This document shows positions 7,514-15,183 of a stretch of 64,000 bases of DNA, in pieces. The stretch covers positions 68,482-132,481 of the forward strand of contig NZ_LIXI01000015.1 of the NCBI RefSeq assembly GCF_001905595.1, given 5' to 3'. Position numbers and translations under genes: made by a program. The stretch is from Streptomyces sp. CB00316. Lineage in GTDB: Bacteria; Actinomycetota; Actinomycetes; Streptomycetales; Streptomycetaceae. Within the stretch, counting starts at the first letter, position 1. The number at the start of each line of letters is the position of its first letter. The notes below the pieces were generated by a model. That model made no database searches. It saw only the letters and a program-made list of their open reading frames with translations, and was not told the DNA's origin.

Positions 7514-8566
7514 TCAGCGGGCCAGGTTGGCGAGGAAGGACTCGGCTGCTGACCACGGGGTCAGCTCGATGCCGAAGCCGTTGCGTGCGTCGGGGCCCTG
7601 GATGTGGACCAGTCGGCCGGATACGTAGACGACATCGCCGGTGCGGAACGCCCCGGTGTACGCACCGAGGTAGCTACGAAGGTGGGTGATCCGGCGGGCG
7701 AACACAAACGGCTCGTCGACCGTGGACTCCGTGACCGTGTCCACCTCGATCCCGTAGAGCGCCGGCGTGACCAGGCCCTCGGAGTGATCCGTGATCCGGG
7801 CGAGGACGGAGATCGCCCCTACTTCTTTGGCCACCACACCGGCGAACGTCTTGTCACCGTCGGCCCTCAGCGGCTCACAGTTGATGTGCGCACCCGCACC
7901 GACTGTCAGGCCCTGCAGCTTGCGGGCTTCCTGCCGCATGAGCGCGTCGAAACTTCCCCCCACCATGTACTTGGCGCGCCGCACGTACAGCCGGGTGAGG
8001 GTCTCGCCCTCGTACGGGCGAATGAGGGTGCGTTCGGCGAACAGGGCCTGTGCCGCTTCGTAGCCACGTGGCCCGTAGCAGACCAGATCGATGTCGGAGC
8101 GGGCGTTGCAGGCGCCGACCAGGAAGGACCCGGTCACGCCGATGACGTCCGCGGCGTTGGCTTCGACGATCCAGCTGATGATGGCAAGTAGGTCCTCGCT
8201 GACCGCCGTTCTGGCCAGAAGGTCGGGGTCCTGGTGCAGGGCGGCGAGGGTCTGGCGGCAGGAGTAGTGGGTGACGATGTCCTCGCGGGGCACGCCGGTG
8301 ATGACGCACCCCACGGCGGGGGAGTAGATGTAGCACTCGGGCCGGTCGGCGAGGAGTCCGTACGCCTTGGAGACGACGCTGTTCTGCCGGTACGTCCGGC
8401 CGAACAGCACTCGGTCGCCGCGGGGGTCCGGGTAGTACTTGACGTACCCCAGGAAGTGCGTGCCGGGATGGACATCGCCGATGACTTTGAAGATTACCCC
8501 GGCGCGGTCAAGGAGGTAGTCGCGGTCACGGATGGTCGCCAGCGCGGTGCCCAGCGGCGAACTCAT
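7514..8566 (-). CDS. MNT-type nucleotidyltransferase
   Basis: About 350 residues. The N-terminal domain of about 140 residues (DYLLDRAGVIFKVIGDVHPG) precedes a minimal nucleotidyltransferase core with the GS...D-x-D motif in GSFLVGACNARSDIDLVCYG. Such enzymes transfer a nucleotide to a small molecule, protein or tRNA; the substrate here is unknown. It is the last gene of a four-gene minus-strand operon. ATG 8566 is preferred because the family N-terminus starts close to it, but ATG 8611 has a better ribosome-binding site (GAAGGGA); either overlaps the kinase gene by 41-86 bp, an unusually long overlap. A C-terminal beta-rich region (YVSGRLVHIQ) of unknown role follows the core. Confidence 0.7.
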   Translation of the reverse strand: MSSPLGTALATIRDRDYLLDRAGVIFKVIGDVHPGTHFLGYVKYYPDPRGDRVLFGRTYRQNSVVSKAYGLLADRPECYIYSPAVGCVITGVPREDIVTHYSCRQTLAALHQDPDLLARTAVSEDLLAIISWIVEANAADVIGVTGSFLVGACNARSDIDLVCYGPRGYEAAQALFAERTLIRPYEGETLTRLYVRRAKYMVGGSFDALMRQEARKLQGLTVGAGAHINCEPLRADGDKTFAGVVAKEVGAISVLARITDHSEGLVTPALYGIEVDTVTESTVDEPFVFARRITHLRSYLGAYTGAFRTGDVVYVSGRLVHIQGPDARNGFGIELTPWSAAESFLANLAR

Positions 8567-9467
8567 CGAGTCCGGGGAAGAGGGCGGTATCGACCGTCCC
8601 GGTGTGCTCATACTGCTCGAGTCCCTTCGTGAAGAGGTGCCGGCGGTACTGCCACTTCAGGTGCTTGTCCGTGCGGGAGGAGTCGGTGGGCCGCATCAGG
8701 GCGAGGAAGAACAGGGCCTTGACGAGCAGGTATGCGCCCAGGTTCTGGCTGATGGGCTGTCCGGTTGCCTTCCGGGCCGCGTCGTCCAGCACGGCGAGGT
8801 AGCGGTGCCGCTGGCCGGGGCTGGCGGTGTAGCCCTTGGTGCCGCCCTTGAAGGCGATGATCTCCAGGGCCGGGAGAACGTCGTATCCGAGGGGGACCAG
8901 GCCGTGGTGCTGCCAGTCGATGACCCCGGCCGACAGGACGTTGGGGAGGCCGTAGTCCAGGTGGCCGTGTACCAGCGGAGTCGTGACAAGGCGGTCCAGC
9001 GCGTGATCGAGCGCGGCGTGCGTCCGGGGGTTGTCCAGATCGGGGTTCTCTTGGAAGACGTTCTGGGTGAACCCGGCACGGTCCAGCCACTGCCGCAGTG
9101 CGCCGGGCGTGGGCTCGACAACGTGGGCAGCCTGGGCGCGCAGCAGCCGGGCGGCGACCTGGGCGGCGGTGTCGGTGACGTCGTCGGCCAGGGCGCGGCC
9201 GCAGTCCAGTGACGTCACCGCCTGGTCGTGCAGGGTCTGGTCGCCCAGCGACTCCTCCACGACGAAGAAGTGGCCGTCGTCGGTGACGCCCTCCTCCAGC
9301 ACGTGCGGGACCGGGTAGTTGAGGTCCGCGACCCGGCTCTGGAAGGCGACCTCCGCTTGGAGCGCGGCTCCGCCGGTGCGCCGGTAGCGCGTTCCGTCGG
9401 CAGATGCGTACACCGCGCCGTCGGCGGCGGTCCGCTTCTTGACGAACCGCCAGTTGTTGTCGTTCAT
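8526..9467 (-). CDS. Aminoglycoside-phosphotransferase-type kinase
   Basis: 313 residues with an APH/choline-kinase fold. The Brenner motif is in LVHGHLDYGLPNVL and the metal-binding Asp in AGVIDWQHHG. The N-lobe (VEESLGDQTLHDQAV) is less conserved. It should phosphorylate a hydroxyl of a small molecule; no substrate can be named. ATG at 9467 overlaps the stop of the synthetase-like gene (ATGA), and its 3' end overlaps the nucleotidyltransferase, so the operon is tightly coupled. A resistance kinase is possible but less likely, given its partners. Confidence 0.72.
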   Translation of the reverse strand: MNDNNWRFVKKRTAADGAVYASADGTRYRRTGGAALQAEVAFQSRVADLNYPVPHVLEEGVTDDGHFFVVEESLGDQTLHDQAVTSLDCGRALADDVTDTAAQVAARLLRAQAAHVVEPTPGALRQWLDRAGFTQNVFQENPDLDNPRTHAALDHALDRLVTTPLVHGHLDYGLPNVLSAGVIDWQHHGLVPLGYDVLPALEIIAFKGGTKGYTASPGQRHRYLAVLDDAARKATGQPISQNLGAYLLVKALFFLALMRPTDSSRTDKHLKWQYRRHLFTKGLEQYEHTGTVDTALFPGLDEFAAGHRAGDHP

Positions 9468-10618
9468 CAGCTCGCTCCTTCCGGCTTCTCGGTGAAGCCG
9501 TGCGTTGCCGGGTGCTCGGGGATGGCCCGAGACAGGGTCGTCACGTCCATGACCCAGCGCATATCACCCGCCGCGACGCGGCACCGCAGTTCGGCAAGGT
9601 CGTCACTCCGGGGTGTGTCCGGCCGGGCCAGATGGGCGCGGCGCCAGAATTTCAGCAGGGCCGGGAGCTGGGCCGTGGTGATGCCCGCCCGGATGTGCAG
9701 TGAGCACAGGGGCAGAAACCAGGCGAGGAACTGCTCCCGTTGCGCCGGGCTGACGCGGTGCACCTCGCACAGCCGCTGCAGGGCGGCAGTGTCGTCGTAC
9801 GGGATCCGCCCGTGCAAGGCGTACCGCAGCCGCGTTCCGTCGTGCCGCCGGAACAGGGCACCGTAGGCGGCGACGTTCGCCGCGGCGTTCTCGGTGACCG
9901 TCATCACCGGCCGCTCGGCGCCGTGCTGTGCGGCGGCGGCCAGTACGGCGGTGTGCACGCCGACCCGCGGGTCCAGGACCATGCCTTCGAGCCCGAGCGG
10001 CGCGAGGCTGATGCCGTGGTCTCGGGTGCGGGAGAGGACCAGCCGATCCGGGACGTTCTGAGCGATGGTCAGCAGATGCCCTGGTGGCTTGGCCCGGTGG
10101 GCGTGGACGTCATCACGTGCGAGCACCGGCGTGCCGGTAGGCCGGTCCCAGACCAGCAGCCGCCGAGTGAGCGACCGGGAGCCCTGGTGTCCGCACGCGC
10201 GGCAGGTGTGGGGAACGGTGCCGGTCATATGGCCGCAGCGGGTGCAGAGATGAACCGTGACGGGAGTGAGGGTCAGGACGCCGTCCTGCAGGAGGCGTTC
10301 GGTCATCCCCAGCGCAAGGGCGGCCACGGCGGGCGCAGTGTCGGTGAGGACGCCACCGGCCGGAGCCACGTCCGGTGCGTACTTGGCGGCGATCGCACGC
10401 TCTTCCCGCTCGTGCCGGCCAACGGTGCCCCGGTCGGGGGCGTCACGGTGGCGCAGGTCTCCGGCCAAGGTGGCGGTGTTCCACAGATGCAGGGCCGGCC
10501 CTGCCTCGAGGAGAGTGTTGAGCGCGTCTGCCGCGCGGATACCGACCGCCTTGCCCGGCCGCTCGGCGATGGTGAAGGGGCCGTTCTGCACGGGCCCGTT
10601 GAGATACAGGACGTTCAC
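9467..10618 (-). CDS. Degenerate class I aminoacyl-tRNA-synthetase-like protein
   Basis: 383 residues, GTG start at 10618, 14 bp after the phosphatase gene. The opening YLNGPVQNGPFTI resembles the methionyl-tRNA-synthetase start (VNGPPHLGH-type), but the HIGH motif is absent. A zinc-knuckle insertion is present (CTRCGHMTG, then CRACGHQG). LSRTRDHGISLAPLGLEGMV matches the MetRS segment before the KMSKS loop, and no KMSKS is seen. A C-terminal helical domain follows. This suggests a catalytic fold reused for another reaction (aminoacyl or nucleotide transfer) or for RNA or ligand binding. It is co-transcribed with kinase, nucleotidyltransferase and phosphatase. The fold call is moderate; the function is open. 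Confidence 0.6.
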   Translation of the reverse strand: MNVLYLNGPVQNGPFTIAERPGKAVGIRAADALNTLLEAGPALHLWNTATLAGDLRHRDAPDRGTVGRHEREERAIAAKYAPDVAPAGGVLTDTAPAVAALALGMTERLLQDGVLTLTPVTVHLCTRCGHMTGTVPHTCRACGHQGSRSLTRRLLVWDRPTGTPVLARDDVHAHRAKPPGHLLTIAQNVPDRLVLSRTRDHGISLAPLGLEGMVLDPRVGVHTAVLAAAAQHGAERPVMTVTENAAANVAAYGALFRRHDGTRLRYALHGRIPYDDTAALQRLCEVHRVSPAQREQFLAWFLPLCSLHIRAGITTAQLPALLKFWRRAHLARPDTPRSDDLAELRCRVAAGDMRWVMDVTTLSRAIPEHPATHGFTEKPEGAS

Positions 10619-10632
10619 GGCGCAGGGCCTCC

Positions 10633-11298
10633 TCAGCAGTCCGGTTGGATGGCGCCCCGGGCGTGGAACAGGCCGTCGGCCCGCTCGTAGATCAGAACGG
10701 CGGCGTTGGGCGTCTTGCGCTCCCGGGCCTCGTCGACCAGCTCGGTCACCGGCCGACGCTCCAGGACCGCACGCAGCGCGAGGATCGCGGTGTGGTGCGT
10801 GACCGCCACGACATCCGCTGCGGACGCGGTGTGCAGGCCGTCGACGAACGCCGTGGCCCGCCGCAGGACACCGCCCGCCAGGGACTCCCCGCCGTCGCCG
10901 GGGGGCGTCCACAGGTGCTTGCGGGTCTGCCGGTCCTCTGCCCCCTCGGGGTAGGTGGCGTACAGCTCGTTCTTGGTCATGTAGGTGGCCGCGCCGTAGT
11001 GCTGCTCGTTGAGGAGCGCGGTCATCTGGTAGGACAGACCAGGCAGAGCCAGCTCGGCGGTGTCGAGAGCACGACGGTACTGCGAGGTGCGAACCACCGG
11101 GTCGGGTCGGCTCAGATCCTCCAGTGCCTGCCGCAGCCACAGGCACTGGAGGAAGCCGCGGGGAGTCAGGCCGACAACGTCCTGGGACAGGGCATGCGCA
11201 GCCGGCCCGGTCCACGGGCGGGGGTTCGCGTAGAAGCCGGTGTACTTGGTGGCGTTCTCAATCGATTCGGCGTGACGAACGAGGAAGAGCATCTTCAT
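10633..11298 (-). CDS. Histidine phosphatase superfamily protein
   Basis: 221 residues with the N-terminal LVRHAES motif (His 8 is the expected phospho-acceptor), an Arg in VVRTSQYRRALDTAE and the second catalytic His in VAVTHHTAILAL. It belongs to the phosphoglycerate-mutase-like phosphatases, which usually dephosphorylate small metabolites or nucleotides. ATG 11298 was chosen because it gives the canonical short N-terminus and follows a purine-rich site; the longer open frame upstream is not coding. It heads the operon with the synthetase-like, kinase and nucleotidyltransferase genes. Confidence 0.8.
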   Translation of the reverse strand: MKMLFLVRHAESIENATKYTGFYANPRPWTGPAAHALSQDVVGLTPRGFLQCLWLRQALEDLSRPDPVVRTSQYRRALDTAELALPGLSYQMTALLNEQHYGAATYMTKNELYATYPEGAEDRQTRKHLWTPPGDGGESLAGGVLRRATAFVDGLHTASAADVVAVTHHTAILALRAVLERRPVTELVDEARERKTPNAAVLIYERADGLFHARGAIQPDC

Positions 11299-11366
11299 CC
11301 CCTCTGCGAAGGTCGGGCCAGACAGCGCCGTGCCCGCGCGGGAGACGGGCACGGCGCTCTGAGGCG

Positions 11367-11559
11367 TCAGGAACGCTGCTTGGTGCCGGGGTGCTCGTCG
11401 CAGCGCCAGGTGCCGTTGTCCTGACGTGCCCAGCCGCAGGTGGGCGCGAGCTCGATGAGCCTGATTTCCACCCGGCTGGGCAAGCCGAGCAGGGCGAGCC
11501 ACTGCTCGCAGCAGGCGGCGTGCAGGTAGACAAGGCGCCGGGGGTTCCTCGCCAGGCAT
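11367..11559 (-). CDS. Small Cys-containing protein with a probable 1-base frameshift
   Basis: The coding frame (LVYLHAACCEQWLALLGLPS, then CGWARQDNGTWRCDEHPG) has strong third-position GC and four cysteines, but no ATG, GTG or TTG at its 5' end. An ATG at 11559 overlaps the upstream stop (TGATG) in a neighbouring frame. Dropping one C from the CCCCC run near 11540 joins it to the coding frame as MPGEEPRRLVYLH. This suggests a small coupled zinc-type protein disrupted by a homopolymer indel, real or an assembly error. Family not recognised. Confidence 0.5.
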
Positions 11560-12035
11560 CAAGCTCCCCCGTTCTCGTGGGCCTCGATGAGGGCGCCGAT
11601 CTCGTCGGGGTCGGCTGCGGTGCCGACCGGTGTGCCGGTCTCGGTGAAGACCTCCACCGTGGGGGTGTCGGCGTCGAAGTAGCAGACGTACGGCCCGTAT
11701 CGCTCCAGCACCGCGGTGGCGTTGGTGGCCGGGTCGGTGAGGAGGGGTGCGGTCTCCAGCACGGCGAGGGTGGTGACGACCAGCCACGTCGGCTCGTCGG
11801 GTGTGCGGGGGAGGCGGAGGTAGCCGGTGACGCGGATCTTGTCGCCGGGGGCCAGGTCGTGGATGACCGCGAGGGCGAGCGCCGGGTCGGTGACGCCGCA
11901 GGGCAGGATCATCTCGTCGGTGCGCTCGTCGGTGGGGGAGACGGTGAGGCGGAACCGGGCCGTGCTGCCGTGCAGGTCGCCGGGCGCGGTGGCTTCTTCC
12001 AGGAAGCCGTCCAGGACTATCGGTTCGGTGTCCAT
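11559..12035 (-). CDS. Hypothetical plasmid protein, possible OB-like fold
   Basis: 158 residues, acidic. The middle segment (LAPGDKIRVTGYLRLPRTPD) looks like the strand pattern of OB-fold single-stranded-DNA-binding proteins, but no conserved signature confirms this. It follows the Lsr2-like gene by 4 bp and is overlapped by the next small gene, so it belongs to the same minus-strand run. Confidence 0.6.
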   Translation of the reverse strand: MDTEPIVLDGFLEEATAPGDLHGSTARFRLTVSPTDERTDEMILPCGVTDPALALAVIHDLAPGDKIRVTGYLRLPRTPDEPTWLVVTTLAVLETAPLLTDPATNATAVLERYGPYVCYFDADTPTVEVFTETGTPVGTAADPDEIGALIEAHENGGA

Positions 12036-12039
12036 GAGG

Positions 12040-12708
12040 TCAGTCGGCCTTTCGGACGGTGGCCTGGTGGGCGGTGTCGTACGCCTCCTGGATCCGCTTG
12101 GGCACCATGCCCTGGTCGGCGACCTGGTGGCCGGTCTCCCGGGCCCAGGACCGGATGGCGGCGAGCTCCTCCCGGCTGCGGCCGCTGCCCGTACGGAATG
12201 TGGTGGGCGCGGCCCCCGTGGTGCGCGTGTTGGCCTTCACGGTCCGCAGCTCCTCCTGCGCGCGCTCCAGTTCGGCCTTGGCCCTGGCGACCTTCTCTTC
12301 GGCCTCCCGCTGGGCGGCCTCGGTGTCGCGGCGCTCGGTCAGCTCGGCGAGGTCGGCGGTGATGCGGTTGGCCCGGTTGCGGACGGCGGCGGCCGGGTGG
12401 GCGGTCGCCCAGTCCAGGAGCTCCTGCACGGGGTTGGAGAAGGTCAGCGGGATGACGGGGACGTCGATGGCCTCGGTGGCGGGGGTGGTCGTCACGGGTT
12501 TGTCTCCGGTTTCCGGGATGAGGGGGAGCAGGGAGGTGAGGGTGTCGGGGTCGGTGGGCAGCCCGAGGACGTCCAGGAGCAGCGTCATGTCGTGCTTGTC
12601 GTGGGAGCTGCGGGCGGTGACCCGGGCCGCGGCGGCGTACTGCTGCGCGGTGGTGGGGTCCAGGGGGAGGGACTCGGCTTCGAGGGCTTCGGACCAGTCG
12701 GTGAACAC
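12040..12708 (-). CDS. Lsr2-type DNA-binding protein with coiled coil
   Basis: 222 residues. A helical middle (LAELTERRDTEAAQREAEEK and AKAELERAQEELRTV) is predicted coiled coil. The C-terminus (IRSWARETGHQVADQGMVPK, then RIQEAYD) matches the Lsr2 C-terminal AT-hook-like DNA-binding domain, though the Arg-Gly-Arg core is replaced by DQGM. Lsr2 proteins silence AT-rich foreign DNA in actinobacteria. The N-terminal dimerisation domain of Lsr2 is not present, so this is a plasmid variant. A broken paralogue lies at 6390-6950. It is 3 bp downstream of the WhiB-like gene. Confidence 0.7.
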   Translation of the reverse strand: MFTDWSEALEAESLPLDPTTAQQYAAAARVTARSSHDKHDMTLLLDVLGLPTDPDTLTSLLPLIPETGDKPVTTTPATEAIDVPVIPLTFSNPVQELLDWATAHPAAAVRNRANRITADLAELTERRDTEAAQREAEEKVARAKAELERAQEELRTVKANTRTTGAAPTTFRTGSGRSREELAAIRSWARETGHQVADQGMVPKRIQEAYDTAHQATVRKAD

Positions 12709-12711
12709 GGC

Positions 12712-13269
12712 TCAGGCCGCCTTGCCGGTGAGGGCGAGCTCCAGCACGCGCCGGTTGGCTGCTGCCTGCTGAGAGGTGATCGGCTGCTTCCACCGGTTGT
12801 AGGGCTCGGGGCGGGTGTGGATGAGCTCCAGCTCCAGGCGGGCGAGGGCCTGGTCGCGGACCGTCGGCGGGGCGATGCGCGTCGTGCGCCGCTGCTCGCG
12901 TCGGCGGCGGTCCTGTTCGGCCACCACGCCGACCCAGTCGTCACCGTGCCGGGCCACGAGCTGCTTGCGCAGCTGGGTGCGGTCGCGCTTGGTGGTCGCC
13001 GCCCACACCCCGGTCGGCGTGAGGTCGGGGTTGGCCAGCGCCCACTTGAGGCAGCCGGTGACGACCGGGCAACCGGAGCACGCCTGCTTGGCCTGGGCGG
13101 TGGCCTTCTCCCAGGCGCGCGGGTCTTCACTGGTGCTGACGTCCTCGATCGCGAACAGTGCGGGATCAGTGCGGCAGCTCAAGGGCTGCTCGGAGACGGG
13201 GAAAGGGATCCGAGTGTCGGCCGGGATGAACGTCGGCGGCTGCGGGACACCGGTACGGGAGCCGGGCAT
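12712..13269 (-). CDS. WhiB-family iron-sulphur regulator
   Basis: 185 residues from ATG 13269. The four cluster ligands are Cys 32 (SCRTDP), Cys 64 and Cys 67 (CSGCPV) and Cys 73 (TGCLKWAL), in the standard C-x2-C-x5-C spacing. The turn after the cluster reads GVWAATTKRDR instead of the usual GVWGG, followed by a basic region. WhiB proteins bind sigma factors and modulate transcription; plasmid and phage copies often act on host development or redox genes. The C-terminal extension is longer than in host WhiB proteins. Confidence 0.9.
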   Translation of the reverse strand: MPGSRTGVPQPPTFIPADTRIPFPVSEQPLSCRTDPALFAIEDVSTSEDPRAWEKATAQAKQACSGCPVVTGCLKWALANPDLTPTGVWAATTKRDRTQLRKQLVARHGDDWVGVVAEQDRRRREQRRTTRIAPPTVRDQALARLELELIHTRPEPYNRWKQPITSQQAAANRRVLELALTGKAA

Positions 13270-13319
13270 AAGGGCCTCCTCGGGTGAGCGAGACAAGGGG
13301 TGTGGTGTGGGCGGTGCGG

Positions 13320-13598
13320 TCAGGCGTGGTCGTCGCCGCGGCGGCGTCCGGCCTGGACGTCGGAGGCGAACCGGCCGAGACGGGCCTCGGTGGGATTGGC
13401 CGCGATCCACGCTTCGGCGCAGCTCTTGTGAACCGGCTCTCCCGCGTGGGAGCGCATCGGGGTGGGTTGGTCGCACAGGGCGCAGCGGCGGTCCTGCCAA
13501 CGGTCGAAGTGCCGGGCGTCGCGCCAGTCGAGGAGGCCGCCGGGGGCCGGGATCAGGCCCGGCTCCACCGGCGGCTTCTTACCTCGGGTGCTGGTCAC
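13320..13598 (-). CDS. Small zinc-binding hypothetical protein
   Basis: 92 residues from GTG 13598, which overlaps the stop of the ASCH-like gene (GTGA). CALCDQPTPMRSHAGEPVHK and the following SCAEAW form a treble-clef-like CxxC...HxxC zinc site. No family name can be given. The open frame further upstream is antisense to the ASCH-like gene and is not used. Confidence 0.65.
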   Translation of the reverse strand: MTSTRGKKPPVEPGLIPAPGGLLDWRDARHFDRWQDRRCALCDQPTPMRSHAGEPVHKSCAEAWIAANPTEARLGRFASDVQAGRRRGDDHA

Positions 13599-14038
13599 GG
13601 GCGGAAGCCCGGCAGTTGCTGGAACACCTGGCCCAGCAGGTCGGGGGTCGGCTTCCAGGCCGGGAGCGCGCCTGTGGCGGGCACGGGCAGCGGCAGCTCG
13701 TGGACGTCGGTCAGGACCAGGTGGTGCACGTCGCGCTCCGCCCACGGACTGGAGCAGCGGGCGGGCCCCTGGTCCAGGTGGCAGTCAGTGAGCCGGGCGA
13801 GGCCGATCACCGCACCGAGGGGGAGCTCGCGGCCACGGATCGCGGTGGCGACCAGCGGGTCGCGCAGCACGGCGGGCTGCGGCTTGGCCTTCCCGGCATG
13901 GAGAAGAACCCAGCCTCGCCAGCTCCAGGGCTTGGGCCTGTTCTCCGGGGACTTGCCCGCGAGGATGCAGGTCGCCCAAGGCTGGCGGATGGTGATGCCC
14001 CGGATCCAGTCGCCGCCCTCGAGTTCGGCGGCGCTCAC
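13595..14038 (-). CDS. ASCH/PUA-like domain protein
   Basis: 147 residues, GTG start at 14038 overlapping the GGDEF stop. ITIRQPWATCILAGKSPENR and RGWVLLHAGKAKPQ followed by GAVIGLARLTDCHL are the hallmark segments of ASCH-fold (PUA-like) proteins, which bind or act on RNA or modified nucleosides. Such genes are frequent on actinobacterial plasmids and phages, usually without known function. Confidence 0.75.
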   Translation of the reverse strand: MSAAELEGGDWIRGITIRQPWATCILAGKSPENRPKPWSWRGWVLLHAGKAKPQPAVLRDPLVATAIRGRELPLGAVIGLARLTDCHLDQGPARCSSPWAERDVHHLVLTDVHELPLPVPATGALPAWKPTPDLLGQVFQQLPGFRP

Positions 14039-14721
14039 GCGGCACCCGCCAGAAGGTGTGTCCCACGGCGGCCGGCGCGGCGGCCGTTGACCGTCTCCGC
14101 GTAGGCGTCGGCCCGCGTCGCGACGTACGGGAACGTCGCCTCGCCCTTCTTGACCTTGTACATGGCGGTGTCCGCGCCACGCAGGATCCGGCTCATGTCC
14201 TCGCCGGGCAGGTCCGCTGCGCGGGCGATGCCGATCGAGACGTCCAGGCGCAGGGTGTGCCCTTCGTGCTGGAGGGGCTGTCGCAGCTGCTCGCTCAGCG
14301 CGGTGATCTCCGCGAGAGCGGCCGACGGCGGGAGCACGGCGCAGACGGCAAACTCGTCGCCGCCCATCCGGGCCGCGAGCGCCTGACGGCTCGAACTCCA
14401 CTGGGCGAGGCGTCGGCCCAGGGTCTGGATGACGGTGTCGCCCGCGGCGTGGCCGTAGGTGTCGTTGACGGCCTTGAAGTCGACCCCGTCCAACATCAGG
14501 ACGTGGACGGCGTCCCGGCGGCGGGTGCGCAGGAGCCGCTCACCGTAGGCGACGAACTCCGGTCGGCACGGCAGACCGGTGAGCAGGTCCTTGCGGCCGT
14601 CGGCGATCTGCTTGTACAGGGTGACGGCGTGGAGGGCCCAGCCGGTCAGGGGCACGGCTGCGGCGGTGATCAGGAGGGCGTTCGGGCCGATCCGGCCCGG
14701 TGAGCGCGCGGCGGAGTTCAT
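14035..14721 (-). CDS. GGDEF-domain diguanylate cyclase, membrane-anchored
   Basis: 228 residues. One hydrophobic segment (NALLITAAAVPLTGWALHAV, about 14-33) is followed by a complete GGDEF domain: DGVDFKAVNDTYGHAAGD, active-site GGDEF at 120-124 (RMGGDEFAV) and the end SIGIARA. All catalytic residues are present, so it should make cyclic di-GMP. The inhibitory RxxD site before GGDEF is not seen (RQAL). In Streptomyces cyclic di-GMP controls development through BldD, so a plasmid copy could influence sporulation or conjugation timing. It is coupled to the ASCH-like gene by a GTGA overlap. Confidence 0.9.
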   Translation of the reverse strand: MNSAARSPGRIGPNALLITAAAVPLTGWALHAVTLYKQIADGRKDLLTGLPCRPEFVAYGERLLRTRRRDAVHVLMLDGVDFKAVNDTYGHAAGDTVIQTLGRRLAQWSSSRQALAARMGGDEFAVCAVLPPSAALAEITALSEQLRQPLQHEGHTLRLDVSIGIARAADLPGEDMSRILRGADTAMYKVKKGEATFPYVATRADAYAETVNGRRAGRRGTHLLAGAA

Positions 14722-14759
14722 ACTGAGGGGCTCCTTCTCGTCTCGTACGGGATGGGGAA

Positions 14760-14804
14760 CCCGGGGCGGCCGACTGGTTTTCCGGCCTTTGGCGGCCGTC
14801 CCGG
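14760..14804. terminator. Hairpin between 14812 gene and GGDEF gene
   Basis: CCCGGGGCGGCCG and CGGCCGTCCCGGG arms with one mismatch and a 19-base loop. It follows the stop of the 14812-15087 gene on the minus strand. Confidence 0.5.
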
Positions 14805-14811
14805 GGCGAAT

Positions 14812-15087
14812 TCAGATCAGGCTGTTGGGGTTGACCCACGCCTTGGTGGTGGCCTTGTGCCAGTCCAGGGCCCAGTCGGGGCGCAGGCCGCGCGCGGCCC
14901 ATCCGTTGCTGGAGTCGTCGGGGGCCGGGCGGCCGGCAGACAGGTGCTGCACGGCCCGGTCGTAGGCGTGGTGCGCGGCGGCCAGGGCCTCGCCCGGTCC
15001 GGCGGCGCGGCCGGTGAAGATGTGCAGTCCTCGCCGTTCCTGTTCCGTTGCGTGGTGTATCGGGACGTCGACCTCGTATCGGCGCAT
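14812..15087 (-). CDS. Hypothetical protein
   Basis: 91 residues. ATG 15087 lies 9 bases after GGAG and is preferred to ATG 15096. The protein has a His-rich N-terminus (VDVPIHHATEQERRGLHIFT) and a helical middle (EALAAAHHAYDRAVQHLSAG). No family was recognised. It sits between the Pnkp-like kinase and the GGDEF gene. Confidence 0.6.
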   Translation of the reverse strand: MRRYEVDVPIHHATEQERRGLHIFTGRAAGPGEALAAAHHAYDRAVQHLSAGRPAPDDSSNGWAARGLRPDWALDWHKATTKAWVNPNSLI

Positions 15088-15183
15088 GACGTCCATCTCC
15101 TCTCGTAATCGCGGCGGTTGAGGGACCACCGCAACCGCCCCGGCCCCAGCAGTGAGCCGAGGTCGGGGCGGCACGGAGGTCCG

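Noticed and set aside
11124..13287. Two long plus-strand open frames (412 and 486 residues)
   Set aside because: Shadows of the minus-strand phosphatase, Lsr2-like and WhiB genes.
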